64,000 nucleotides of DNA from Methanolobus sp. ZRKC5 (GCF_038446525.1 NZ_CP151792.1:62001-126000), one strand, 5' to 3'. Numbered from the stretch's first letter, positions 1-9,342 are shown. Notes: generated from the sequence alone by a model not told the origin. Made by a program: numbers and translations.

Positions 1-1360
1 TTCCTTTCGATTCTTTACATGCGCCCTTTGATCTCTTTTTAATTTCATCGATAAGCTCTTTTAGATACCTATCAAGGAGAGGCAACCCTTTTCTCATTGT
101 AGCTGTAGCATATGGTGCTGTTTTCTCAGTATCTCTCATTAGCTCTACTGCACTCTCACAGTGTTTTCTGTAAAAATTAAGCTCGTCTTTCATTAACTCT
201 AGATCCATACTCTCCAAATTGTGAACTTCTTTTAATGCATTTGAAAGGTTGTTAACTGCTTCAATAAGCAATTCCTTACTTTTTGAACCTTTAATTGAAT
301 TTCTTGCTTGTATAAGATGTCTTTCAACTTCGTTTTCCGCATTCTGTTTTTCAAAAATTATAGTATGAAATGAAAGATAAAAAGGAAGACAAAACTGAGA
401 GGGATTGTTTGTCCAAGAAACTGTTTCCTGTGCTGACTTTTCAAAAAAAGAAATGGCTTTTTCCAATTCCAGTTTGTAATCTTCTTCTTTTTTCGCTTGG
501 GAAGCTTTGTATATGGAAGCTTTTCCAAGAGAACAATTTGCGTAGATTCTCACACTCTTGTATTCACTATTAGTAAGTCCATGTAAATCACTCCAAGCTT
601 GTTGATCATCAGATATATTACAGTACACAGAACCAAGGGCATCTGTAGCTTTAGACCTAACATTCCTGTCTTCATCAGTTGTGAGTTTAATTAGATCACT
701 CCAAGCTTGCTGTTTATATGGTATATGGAAAAATGCAGATTTAATGGCAGAGATTGAATGCCACCTTACATAACTGTCATTATCATTAGTCGACCAATGC
801 AAGTCACCCCAAGCCTCATGCTTATCCGGAACTTGAAAGAAAACCAAACCAAGTGTATGAGTTGCCCAAACTCTTACATGACTGTCACGATCAGAGAAAC
901 GACCGTCTAATTCTTCCCAAGCTTGTTGTTTGTCTGGAATTTGAGAAAATATTAAACCAAGAACTTTTGTAGCCTTTGCTCTTACGTTCCTGTTCTTATC
1001 ATTGATTAGTCTGCGTAATTCTTCCCAAGCCTCTTGTTTGTCTGGAATTTGAGAAAATACTAAACCAAGGACTTCAGTGGCTTTATACCTTATGTTAGCG
1101 TCCTTATAATTAAAGAGCCTACGTAAATCATTCCAAGCTTGTTTTTTGTCTTGAATTTGAGAAAATAAAGAACCTAGAAAAGATGTTGCCAATCTATTCA
1201 CATGGGAGTTTTTATCACTAGTCAGTGTTACTATGTTATCCCATGCTTTTTGCTTATCTGGTAAAAGTGAGAAATTATGTTTCAAGTTATTTAGTGCTTT
1301 GATACGTACTTTCGAATCTTTGCTAAGGCATTGATTGTGTATCTCCTCTTGGTTAATCAC
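1..1360 (-). CDS. HEAT-repeat protein (C-terminus beyond window)
   Basis: Open reading frame that runs off the left edge. The chosen start is the GTG at 1358-1360, because an in-frame stop lies a little upstream. After about 60 residues come six to seven tandem units of about 36 residues, each built on the pattern LGLVFSQIPDKQEAW followed by an acidic loop and a basic helix ending VRAKAT. This is typical of HEAT/armadillo-like alpha-solenoids used for protein-protein binding. Two central units are nearly identical, so the array grew by recent duplication. The solenoid is followed by a helical, lysine/glutamate-rich segment that continues out of the window. No signal peptide or catalytic motif is visible. 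The frame is intact throughout. The family is clear; the binding partner is unknown. Confidence 0.75.
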   Translation of the reverse strand, partial: MINQEEIHNQCLSKDSKVRIKALNNLKHNFSLLPDKQKAWDNIVTLTSDKNSHVNRLATSFLGSLFSQIQDKKQAWNDLRRLFNYKDANIRYKATEVLGLVFSQIPDKQEAWEELRRLINDKNRNVRAKATKVLGLIFSQIPDKQQAWEELDGRFSDRDSHVRVWATHTLGLVFFQVPDKHEAWGDLHWSTNDNDSYVRWHSISAIKSAFFHIPYKQQAWSDLIKLTTDEDRNVRSKATDALGSVYCNISDDQQAWSDLHGLTNSEYKSVRIYANCSLGKASIYKASQAKKEEDYKLELEKAISFFEKSAQETVSWTNNPSQFCLPFYLSFHTIIFEKQNAENEVERHLIQARNSIKGSKSKELLIEAVNNLSNALKEVHNLESMDLELMKDELNFYRKHCESAVELMRDTEKTAPYATATMRKGLPLLDRYLKELIDEIKKRSKGACKESKG

Positions 1361-1510
1361 CGTTTAGCACCAAGCATTGGTATAGAAGTTGATACTTAAA
1401 AGTTTTTCTTTTTGTTTGTTACCTTAAAATTTAAACTTCAAGCAGATGATTCACAGCTACTTCAATTAGCCCATCACTATTCATGATGCCTTTGGACCTC
1501 TAATCCACGG

Positions 1511-3989
1511 TTGCTGACTGCAACCTCACTCATTATCATGCTCCCTGAGACCACGATTATACAAGATTATTCCAAAAAACATGATCTAACACTTTATCTA
1601 TTAGATGAATTCGTAGATGAGGTATTCTATCCTGAAACATTCAACTTTGGTACGCTATGTGTTGGTTTCAATCTTGCATTCGATATTAGCAGGATTGCAA
1701 AAAGAACAGGTGAATCGAGAAAAGGGAATAAGGGAGGGTTCACTTTAACCTTATCAGATAATCCTTTTAATCCCCCTATAATCTCTCGAAAGCTAGGGCA
1801 ATCCAATACACACAAGTTCTCTACAACCAAGCAGAATAAAGGTAGGGATTATTTCTCCGGCCATTTCCTTGATGTTCAAACCGTAGGTGAAGTGCTCCTG
1901 TAAAAAAAGCGTATCTCACTTGATAAGGCTTGTGAGCTACTTGATACCAAACATAAGAAAATAAAGGATATAGAGCATGGTACTGTAACTAAAAAATATA
2001 TTGACTACATGATTACTGATGTTGTTGCTACTTGGGAAGTCTATGAGAAACTTATTACTGAGTTAGATCTATATCAGATTGATATCCCACTCACAAAAAT
2101 ATTCAGTGCAGCATCTCTTGGAAAACATGCTCTTGATCAATTGGGAGTTCAACCATTCCAAAAGCAAAATCCTCTTTTCTTACCTGATGTACTAGGCAAT
2201 ATCATGACAACTTATTTCGGTGGTGATGTGAGTGCATGTACCGGAAAAAACCAATAAAGACCACAGTACTTGATTTTACAAGCATGTATCCCACTGTAAC
2301 AATGGAGATGGACCTATGGAAATACATCATAGCCAAAAAATTGAAAATGGCAGATGCAACAGATGAGATCAAATATCTACTCTCACGGGTGTCTCTTAAG
2401 TACTTGCAAAATATGGGAAACTGGAATGATTTTGTAGTAATGGTGAAGATCGTACCTAACAAGGACATCCTTCCCGTCAGAATGGATTACAAGGGTAAAA
2501 ATACAACCTTGAATGTGGGAGTTAACTACTTTTCATCCAAGTCTCCTATGTGGTTTGCTCTTCCCGATGTAATCAGTTCTGTGCTGTTGACAGGTAGAGT
2601 TCCAGAGATTATTGAGGCAATTCGTTTTATCCTTTAGGCGTGCAGGATAGTCTTTTAAAATCCACAATCCTGGGTATTGAAGTTGATCCTAAGAAAGATA
2701 ATCTCATTCAGACCTTTGTTGAAGAGAGGCAGAATATCAAGACAAAAATGAAAAACATGGACAGCGATACCCCTGAACATCGTCATTTTTCAAGTCAGGA
2801 AAAAGCAATCAAGATTCTTGTTAATGCCATGAGTTATGGAATATTCATTGAACTTAATCCTGAGGACAAGAAAAGTGATATTGAGGTCTATGGCCTTGAC
2901 AGTTTTGATACATCTGAGAATAGGTGTGAAAAAGCAGGAAAATACTATCATCCACTGTTAGCTGTAATGATCACTTCAGGCTCACGCCTGTTTTTATCCA
3001 TGGCTGAAGCCAAGGTAAAGGAGCTTGGTGCATTCCATTATTATATGGATACCGACTCTGTGTTTGTTCCACCTGAGCATGCTCAGGAAATTGTAGATTA
3101 CTTTCAACCATTGAACCCGTATTCTCTCGATATATCATTGTTGAAACCGGAAAAAGAAGATATGTGGTTCTATGGAATTTGTTCCAAACGATATACCCTT
3201 TACAATAAAGATGGGGATAATTTCAGCTTTTATGAGTATGATCGATCCTACAAGCTACATGGTTTAGGCCATTTGACCAATCCCTTTCCTAATGATGATG
3301 ACGACTGGCATGCTAATATCTGGCTGGATATTCTACATTTGCATTATGGGACGATAAAACCAATAGATATCGAAGAGAAGTATTCTAGTCTCTATGCAAT
3401 ATCAAGCCTTACAATCAGTACAGCCAATGTATTGAATAGATTTAAGAGAATAAATGAAGGTCAGTCTTGGTCTAAACAAATAAAACCATTCAATTTCTGT
3501 TTGGTAGGATTTCAGTGCATTAAGGAAGATGGGGAACTAATCAAACTTTTAGCTCCTTTTTCCAAAGACCCTCAAAAGATAGTCTATGAACTATTTTTAG
3601 ACTACAATACAGGCGAGGGGAAGCAAGGCCCCCATTATTTTAAACCTTTGAATAGGACGATTTTACAGTACGCGGATCATCCTGGATACAAATATGAAGG
3701 TGACATCGGGCAGATGAAACGCAGGCATATCTATGCTGATAGTGTTGTTCTAATTGGTAAAGAGGCTAACAATGTTGATGAGCAGTCTTTAGAGATTGGG
3801 CAAGCTCAAGTCTTTCTAAATAAGCATGAAATCATGGATAAGATAATGCAACTGGATGTTGAGATGGGGAGAAAAGTAGGTATTGCTTACAGAGGCACCC
3901 TGAAGAGGATTCAGGATAAGATTAAGCAAACAGGAGACATAAACCTGAATGCTAGGTTTATGAGAGGAGTTGCGGATAAGCTCACGTGA
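1511..3989 (+). pseudogene. Family B DNA polymerase, 5'-truncated and frameshifted
   Basis: Remnant of a replicative-type family B DNA polymerase. The first piece carries Exo II (FNLAFDIS near 1665); Exo I and the N-terminus are missing. A TAA at 1901-1903 interrupts the frame, which then continues unchanged through Exo III (YMITDVVATW near 2010). A frameshift near 2225-2257 moves into the frame with palm motif A (DFTSMYPT near 2275). A second shift near 2630 leads to motif B (KILVNAMSYG near 2815) and motif C (YMDTDS near 3043), followed by an intact thumb region to the TGA at 3987-3989. Losing one base near 2630 explains the second shift. Such polymerases are typical of archaeal plasmids, viruses and integrated elements rather than of the core replisome, so this marks an old mobile element. 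It cannot make an active enzyme as it stands. Confidence 0.88.
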
Positions 3990-3997
3990 GAGCTTAT
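3976..3997 (+). terminator. Hairpin terminator after polymerase remnant
   Basis: ATAAGCTC pairs with GAGCTTAT across a 6-base loop, and a T-rich run follows. The stem overlaps the stop codon of the polymerase remnant. Confidence 0.55.
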
Positions 3998-4094
3998 TCT
4001 TCTTTTTTCTTTATCCTTACTTTTAATTTTAATTTTAATTTTGACAAAAGATTTATGAGTTAAGAACTTTCTACTTTCAGTAGGTGATTTTATT

Positions 4095-4304
4095 ATGGCT
4101 ACCTATAAGCAAATTCAAAATTGGGTAAAGAACAACTATGGATATTGTGTAAAATCATGTTGGATAGCTCATGCAAAAGAGATATACAATATTCCTGTTA
4201 GGCAATCTCCAAACAGATACCATCCAGATGTAAGAACTAATCCATGTCCTGAGGATAAGCTAAACTCCATCAAAACAGCATTTGAGCATTTCGATATGCT
4301 TTAA
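4095..4304 (+). CDS. Small conserved protein of unknown function (69 aa)
   Basis: A 69-residue protein that starts MATYKQIQNWVKNNYG and contains SCWIAHAKE, RYHPDVRTNPCP and a C-terminal helix ending FEHFDML. The sequence resembles short hypothetical proteins that I remember as widespread in bacteria and archaea near mobile or defence genes. I know of no assigned function. It is soluble and basic, with one tryptophan-rich helix at the start and a Pro/Asn-rich centre, which could suit nucleic-acid binding, but that is a guess. It lies between the polymerase remnant and a small zinc-finger gene 53 bp downstream, in the same orientation. The frame is intact with a clear ATG. Confidence 0.7.
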   Translation: MATYKQIQNWVKNNYGYCVKSCWIAHAKEIYNIPVRQSPNRYHPDVRTNPCPEDKLNSIKTAFEHFDML

Positions 4305-4356
4305 AGGTGTTGATAATAGCCTTTAATAACTTTTTAAAGAATAAGGAGAATAAGAA

Positions 4357-4557
4357 ATGTGCAATCCAAATTGTCCTTGCTGGGACAAGGATATTACTCA
4401 TCCAAGAAGATGCCCGATTTGCGATTATACGTTTAAAGGGAATGGATGAGACGGAATAGATGCCCATTATAAAGCTAAACACGAAAAAGACACAGGTGAA
4501 CCCTATAAAGAATGGTGGGCTCGAATGTGCGATGATCATAGAGCTAAGCGAAAATGA
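4357..4557 (+). pseudogene. Small C2H2-type zinc finger interrupted by TGA
   Basis: An AAGGAG ribosome binding site at 4342-4347 precedes ATG 4357. The frame gives 30 residues ending CPICDYTFKGNG, then TGA at 4447-4449, and continues open for another 36 codons (DGIDAHYKAKHEKD, then EWWARMCDDH) to the TGA at 4555. Read through, the two halves form one finger, C-x2-C then H-x4-H, so the stop splits a real domain between its Cys pair and its His pair. The simplest reading is a nonsense mutation of a 66-residue protein. TGA recoding is possible but nothing here supports it, and the pyrrolysine codon in these organisms is TAG. Confidence 0.6.
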
Positions 4558-4565
4558 AGATTAAT

Positions 4566-5414
4566 TTATTTTTCTTTATCTTTTTGTCTTACAACTTCAT
4601 CGAGTGTTTTACCATCTTTATCTTTCCAAAGTGTCCATCCATTAGCAGCTCTGCCTAGTACAACTGATGCCGACATGGATGGTGAAGAAAAAGTAAAATC
4701 TTCTTGGTAAACATAGACACCATCTTCTTCCTTTACAATTCCCTTTTCTACTAAATTAGCTCTAAATGCCCGTATACTTGGTTGAAGAGACGTTGTTTCT
4801 TCTATATTTGATTTTGATCCCTTATTAACAACAAATCCTTCTTCAGTATATTCACCAACTGCGTCTGCATCTTTGCTCTTACAAAAGTATGTATTTTTTT
4901 TGCTACGTTTTGTTTGTTCAAAAATAGGATGACCAAGAGTAGCCATTATGATTTTTAATTCATCAAAGAAACGTAAAACAAAATCCCGATCTTGATCCGT
5001 TAGAGATGATTTAGTGGGGGTATTACTATTTTCAAGAGTACATTTATTGACTAACTTAGCCTGTTCACAAGCATGATTTTCAAGATACTTGATATGGGCT
5101 TTGTTTAAGTTGTTTTTCTCTGAAACAAAACATATAGCTTGATTCCAAAAATCCTTCTTTTTGTGGTGATCATTTAAACGAACTGTTAGTATTTCCGATT
5201 CACCAACATACACTTTTGGCTTACCAACTTCGTCTTTTTCACCTATTAGGAAGTATAATCCTGGCTGTTCAAGTTCTGGTCTTTTTAGGCCAGCGTCTAA
5301 TTTTGCTCGAGGAATGGAAACAGCTTTGACAATGGAATCAAAGAACTCGCATATTTTCACTCCTTGAGGGTTGGCATCTGGCAGATAAATTGAGATTGTT
5401 CTTCCTATTGTCAC
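4566..5414 (-). CDS. GIY-YIG nuclease family protein with DUF4357-like C-terminus
   Basis: A 282-residue protein with a GTG start (5412-5414) behind a GAGG. Residues about 50-120 hold the GIY-YIG core: PGLYFLIG, then KVYVGES with a following Arg, then a helix HIKYLENHACEQA carrying the expected acidic residue. The C-terminal third, from about 200 on, ends ASVVLGRAANGWTLWKDKDG and resembles the DUF4357 domain that often follows GIY-YIG modules in stand-alone bacterial and archaeal proteins. The family cleaves DNA with one metal ion; substrate and biological role of this branch are not known, with defence or mobile-element control most often suggested by context. It is convergent with the zinc-finger remnant and divergent from the next gene, with a dyad just upstream of its start. 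Confidence 0.82.
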   Translation of the reverse strand: MTIGRTISIYLPDANPQGVKICEFFDSIVKAVSIPRAKLDAGLKRPELEQPGLYFLIGEKDEVGKPKVYVGESEILTVRLNDHHKKKDFWNQAICFVSEKNNLNKAHIKYLENHACEQAKLVNKCTLENSNTPTKSSLTDQDRDFVLRFFDELKIIMATLGHPIFEQTKRSKKNTYFCKSKDADAVGEYTEEGFVVNKGSKSNIEETTSLQPSIRAFRANLVEKGIVKEEDGVYVYQEDFTFSSPSMSASVVLGRAANGWTLWKDKDGKTLDEVVRQKDKEK

Positions 5415-5425
5415 AAATTTGGCCT

Positions 5426-5439
5426 CAGTATGAATACTG
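5426..5439. promoter_or_regulatory. Perfect 14-bp dyad in divergent promoter region
   Basis: CAGTAT-GA-ATACTG is an inverted repeat 11 bases upstream of the GIY-YIG start, in the region that separates it from the divergent gene at 5530. Position and symmetry fit an operator; the binding protein is unknown. Confidence 0.3.
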
Positions 5440-5529
5440 TTATTGGTAAACTTTAGAACATATTCTATTTATACATATAAATAAGTTAATAATGATTATT
5501 GCTTTAACTCTATTTTAAGGAGTAAACAC

Positions 5530-6354
5530 ATGCTAGAAATAACTGATATTTGTCCTCTTTCATGTTTCACTGATAAACAAACGTTCCATGCTGAATTTGA
5601 AAAAGTTAAAAATGGTTCTTCAACAGGAATAAGAATTACAGTGGAAGTAGATGACTATTTTATCAAATATGCACCAGTAGGAAATTATCCAGACAATCCA
5701 TCTGTAATTATTTGTGGAAAAACTACCTCTGATGGAAGTCATAAACTATTTGTAAAAGCATTAAAAAATGGCAAATCGTTGCATGAAGCCTGCTTATCAT
5801 CTATTTACGCAAATGATATGCGAGATAATCTCTTCAAATATTTGCATGTCATAGGGTTGTTTGATTACCTAAGCCAAATTATCCCATATTGGGAAACAAA
5901 TGATCCAAAAACAAAATGGAATGCTATGTTCGACAATTTGGATGATAGTTTAGCTTCCGGAATTCAATTAACTCAAGCATTTAATTGTGCAATACTCCAT
6001 CCAGTAAAAATAAGTGCTGAACCCCCCAAAAAAGTGTTCAAAAATGTACAAAACGAAATTGGATGCTTTTTCAAGCATTTTAGACTTAGTGATAACTTGA
6101 AGTTAATCATTTTTCTTGATACACCTACAAAAGATGGTCGATTTCATCAAATCGATTTTTGGAAAAATGATTCGACTTTATCAAATAAGAATATAAAAAT
6201 GATTTCTATTACTCATCCATCTAATCAAAATCGAATCATTTTCAATAATCTTGATGATTTAACGCAAATGAAATCAAATAAAACGAACAATGCAATCAAA
6301 CTATTTAATGAAGCAAAAAGCACAATTGATGATTTGTCAGATGAACTCAAATGA
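5530..6354 (+). CDS. Uracil-DNA-glycosylase-like superfamily protein (tentative)
   Basis: A 274-residue soluble protein behind TTAAGGAG. The segment IKYAPVGNYPDNPSVIICG, followed by a short acidic loop, looks like the first strand and loop of the uracil-DNA glycosylase fold (family pattern PVGxNPxxPxxxxVG). The next segment ANDMRDNLFKYLHVIGLFDYL resembles a helix block that I recall from UDG-like proteins of mobile elements. Near residue 230 the string ITHPSNQN matches the HPS-x-N motif of the C-terminal active-site loop. The catalytic acidic residue cannot be fixed by eye. Family members excise damaged or modified bases, so an enzyme acting on modified DNA next to a GIY-YIG nuclease is plausible, but function here is inference. 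It may equally be a non-catalytic relative. Confidence 0.5.
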   Translation: MLEITDICPLSCFTDKQTFHAEFEKVKNGSSTGIRITVEVDDYFIKYAPVGNYPDNPSVIICGKTTSDGSHKLFVKALKNGKSLHEACLSSIYANDMRDNLFKYLHVIGLFDYLSQIIPYWETNDPKTKWNAMFDNLDDSLASGIQLTQAFNCAILHPVKISAEPPKKVFKNVQNEIGCFFKHFRLSDNLKLIIFLDTPTKDGRFHQIDFWKNDSTLSNKNIKMISITHPSNQNRIIFNNLDDLTQMKSNKTNNAIKLFNEAKSTIDDLSDELK

Positions 6355-6426
6355 AGTTCATTCACATTTTTTAAATGTTCTATTTTTAGATATTACTTTC
6401 TAAATTTCTGAGTATCTTAAATTCAG

Positions 6427-6518
6427 GATACCTATTACCCCGAACTTTAATGGGGGGATATAGGTAACGTCAAAAAATACCACTCTATAAAGTTTCTATT
6501 TTTTGCATTTGACTATAC
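6427..6518 (+). promoter_or_regulatory. Shared upstream element, copy A
   Basis: GGGATATAGGTAAC (6455-6468), a 4-base spacer and AAAAATACCACTCTATAAA (6473-6491) recur with the same spacing at 53863-53899, next to another island gene. GACTATAC (6511-6518) also recurs downstream there. In this copy, GATACCTATTACCCC (6427-6441) forms an imperfect inverted repeat with the first block. CTATAAA looks like a TATA box. Together they suggest a promoter with an upstream operator for the gene at 6649. Confidence 0.45.
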
Positions 6519-6648
6519 TTTTTTACATGAGAAAACATAGTAATCTCTAAATGTCAATTTTTATTCATTGTAGATATTTATTTAACTTATTAGTTTACTT
6601 TATAAGTATAATATATATGATTTCATTATTCTATTCAGAGGTATTTCA

Positions 6649-7833
6649 ATGTTAAGAGTTTTTAATGTGGGTCAAGGAGATTCTTTTGAACTAATACCTA
6701 GCGAACACTGCCTATTGAGCGAAACTTCACTACTTATTGATTGTGGACAAGGTTCTAAGAATGTATTTAAAGCTCTTCATAATAAAAAAATAAACCTTGT
6801 ACTTTCTCATTCTCATACTGATCACATTGGAGGTCTTAGTGGTCTCTTTGACGACAGTAGTTCCGATGTTGAAATCAATGAACTTTGGTTACCTTGTTAC
6901 AGCGATGAGATAGTTGCAATTGCAAATTTTTTATTATCATTAAAAGGAGTATCCAAAATAAGTTCTCGTTCAAGAGCTGTATTAGAACTGCAGAACACTG
7001 TACAAGCTTATCAGCTTTTACAAGGAATACTCAGCACAAAAGGATGCAAAAAAATTAGGCCACTTGGAAAAGGGGTGAAAATATGCAGTCATTTATCAAT
7101 ATTGAATCCACCTTTTGATCCGGATTTAGTACTTCACCTTGAAATCGGAACTTCTGAGAAATATAGGGAAATACAACAAACAAATGACTATGAAAAAATA
7201 CGAAGTTGGGTTACATCAGAAGATTTTAATAATAAATGGATTTACCTTCTTGCAGAAGGGTGGAACCGTTCAGGACCTAATCTGATAAACAATAATTCTT
7301 TGAGTCTTCAACAGAGGATGGATTTTATATATGGATTTATCAGTAAAAATGAATCTTTAATTGATGATTTTGTGCTGTCTGGGGATTCAAGGTATTTTAC
7401 AAAATTGGCAAATGAATTGAAACTTACATCAAATGATGCAAGTATTGTACTAAAATACAAATCATCTATTTCACATGATGATTTTTCTTGTCTATTGACT
7501 GGGGATATAGGCAAAAAAAGATTATCAGATTCACTTTCTGGTTTAAAAGATGAAAAAATCAAGATATTCAAGTTTCCTCATCATGGAAGTAAAAACAGCT
7601 TAGACAAAGATGTTTTGAAACGTCTTTCCCCTGAAATAGTTATAATCTCTCATAAAAATGGAATCTTTGGAAGGCAAAAAGATCCTCATCCAAATAAAAA
7701 AGTAGTTGAGACTCTTGACAAAATGAATATACTTACAGCTTATACCAATGATGTGATAAAAAACGGGAATATAATTAAGAATAAATCCAAAAGAAAACCA
7801 CATGAACATGTAGAAATGGTGGATATTTGGTAG
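6649..7833 (+). CDS. ComEC/Rec2-like metallo-beta-lactamase fold hydrolase
   Basis: A 394-residue protein behind an AGAGG site. It begins with VFNVGQGDS, the usual first strand of ComEC-type MBL domains. The metal motif HSHTDH is at residues 54-59, the bridging aspartate is in LLTGDIG near 285, and the downstream histidine motif FPHHGS is near 309. No membrane segments are present, so this is the soluble hydrolase type and not a DNA uptake channel. Relatives are phosphodiesterases or nucleases of mostly unknown substrate, and stand-alone ComEC-like MBL proteins are common in defence islands. It is followed after 57 bp by a two-helix membrane protein in the same direction, which may form one unit with it. 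A shared regulatory element lies about 160 bp upstream. Confidence 0.82.
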   Translation: MLRVFNVGQGDSFELIPSEHCLLSETSLLIDCGQGSKNVFKALHNKKINLVLSHSHTDHIGGLSGLFDDSSSDVEINELWLPCYSDEIVAIANFLLSLKGVSKISSRSRAVLELQNTVQAYQLLQGILSTKGCKKIRPLGKGVKICSHLSILNPPFDPDLVLHLEIGTSEKYREIQQTNDYEKIRSWVTSEDFNNKWIYLLAEGWNRSGPNLINNNSLSLQQRMDFIYGFISKNESLIDDFVLSGDSRYFTKLANELKLTSNDASIVLKYKSSISHDDFSCLLTGDIGKKRLSDSLSGLKDEKIKIFKFPHHGSKNSLDKDVLKRLSPEIVIISHKNGIFGRQKDPHPNKKVVETLDKMNILTAYTNDVIKNGNIIKNKSKRKPHEHVEMVDIW

Positions 7834-7890
7834 ACTAATAAAGGACAAATTAATAGGATGTTTATTGATTGCTTACAAAACTTCTAACCA

Positions 7891-8199
7891 ATGATTATGG
7901 CAAAAGATAAATTCTTCACAGATTCACGAGCAAACCTACTTGATGACCCCATAGGTTTCTTGCAATCATTCATCATGTTGGCAGTTCCATCAGCGGCTTT
8001 TATATGGATTTTAGTAGCTGGCACTTATGCTGAAAATACAGGTCATGGATTTGCAGGGTGGTTGTTATTATCCTTCTATAATCTTGTAGACAAAATCACT
8101 TCATTCATAGTTGAAACGTTTATAGAAGTAGTTATATATGCTGTTGTTATAGTGGTTCTTGTGACATCTGTTTTAGCAGCCTTTGGAATAAAAAAGTAA
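7891..8199 (+). CDS. Small two-helix membrane protein
   Basis: A 102-residue protein with two ATG codons in its first three positions; the second (7897, MAKDKFF) may be the true start. Two hydrophobic helices are evident: residues about 27-45 (FIMLAVPSAAFIWILVAG) and about 70-97 (VEVVIYAVVIVVLVTSVLAA region). A short loop with Gly and Thr separates them, and the protein ends with two lysines. No family is recognised. Its place directly behind the MBL hydrolase, in the same orientation and with only 57 bp between them, suggests co-transcription. In defence operons such small two-helix proteins can act as membrane effectors, but here that is only a hypothesis. Confidence 0.6.
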   Translation: MIMAKDKFFTDSRANLLDDPIGFLQSFIMLAVPSAAFIWILVAGTYAENTGHGFAGWLLLSFYNLVDKITSFIVETFIEVVIYAVVIVVLVTSVLAAFGIKK

Positions 8200-8213
8200 T
8201 AAAGGATTGCTTG

Positions 8214-8438
8214 TTACACGTATAGCCTCTCAACCAATCTCTTCCTTGCTGGAGTGAATAAATTAATCTTTTCACCCATTATCAAAGCCTCTCCTATGGT
8301 TTTCTTTGTTGTCTGGAAAGTCTTCCTATCAATTCCCCATTCCTCAGCTATCTTTTGAGGTAAATTGATTATTTCCTGTGCAATCCGTTTTTCATCGATG
8401 AACAATGAAAACAGACTGAGATTCCATACAACTCGCAT
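8214..8438 (-). pseudogene. Gene fragment with helix-turn-helix-like C-terminus
   Basis: A 74-codon frame on the minus strand containing EEWGIDRKTFQTTKKTIGEA and ending TPARKRLVERLYV, which looks like the DNA-binding tail of a larger protein. Upstream in the same frame, past a TGA, the reading continues as LRDLVYTPLTQLPSIDFTG before another stop, so the ATG at 8438 is probably not the original start and the gene is a decayed fragment. I do not recognise the parent family. Confidence 0.3.
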
Positions 8439-8869
8439 TCATTTTCTATCTACTCCTGTAAAGTCAATAGAGGGTAATTGGGTCAGCGGAGTATAGACCA
8501 GGTCTCTTAAACTTGTCAAGAATCCTGTTTAGGAGCTGGCAACATGGAGCATAGCGGCAGCCGAGGAAGAAAAGGAAGCGGTGCTTAGTATTCATCAATT
8601 CAAAATCATCTTATCAGGCGATCATGTGACAGGCAACAAAACCCATTTTTCTAACGGGAGGGATATTTCATAAGTTAGCAATTATGCTAAGGTATGGTAG
8701 CATCTAATTCAATGCTGCAGTAAAAAACACCTTTAGCGTATTTGCTTTTTAGTCTGGTTGTTTGCAGCATGCCGAAAATTATTGAGAACGAAAAACCCAC
8801 ATACGTTAAAACCTTAATAGTCTTTTTATTATGTCCTCGAGATATGCCGGTTTTAATTTAAATCCTATT
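8439..8869. other. Degenerate intergenic stretch, no gene seen
   Basis: No open frame with coding character, no RNA gene and no repeat could be supported. It is probably decayed sequence between the gene fragment at 8214 and the transposon remnant at 8870. Confidence 0.4.
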
Positions 8870-9216
8870 TTATAGTCATAACGTATACCATTTTTTATAA
8901 ATACATAGACCTTAAGGCCATTAAATCAAAACTTACATACGCTAAAGGATTTTTTAAGAAATCAAATTCTAAAAATCTGTTTTTTTGTAGATTGAAGCAT
9001 TGAAACGCCTTATTTCGAAAATTACTTGTACTATCATGAACTAATTCAGTCTCTAGGATTGATGCAGGGTTTACAGCAAGAATTGTTCCGATGGAAAGCA
9101 TATATTCTTATTAGGAGTGATTTCATATGTTCTTAGTTTTCGTTGCATTTTGATCGATTCAACTAAAACTAAGAACACTTTTATAAATTCAGACTGTCAA
9201 AGTTAGGTTAAAGAAA
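8870..9216 (-). mobile_element. IS1634-type element remnant (5' end only)
   Basis: On the minus strand an end sequence CTAACTTTGACAGT near 9200-9213 is followed by ATG at 9148 and the N-terminus MQRKLRTYEITPNKNICF. This matches the starts of the related copies at 11170 and 21467. One base is missing in the codon after the CF, which shifts the frame into SIGTILAVN; similarity is lost about 35 codons in. Only the beginning of the transposase gene survives, so the element is dead. It lies between accessory-gene debris and the integrase. Confidence 0.6.
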
Positions 9217-9342
9217 ATACTCAATTATTCTCGTTTTGCAAATTGATGAAGTTGTAAGATAAAACTAAAAATAGGAATAAGGGTCTAGTGTCTCTTTTAA
9301 ACATCATATTCAACAATTTCATCCGGGGTCAGACGAACCGGA

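Noticed and set aside
4447-4449. TGA as a recoded sense codon (selenocysteine or other)
   Set aside because: No structure or conservation visible to support recoding; nonsense mutation is simpler, and pyrrolysine uses TAG.
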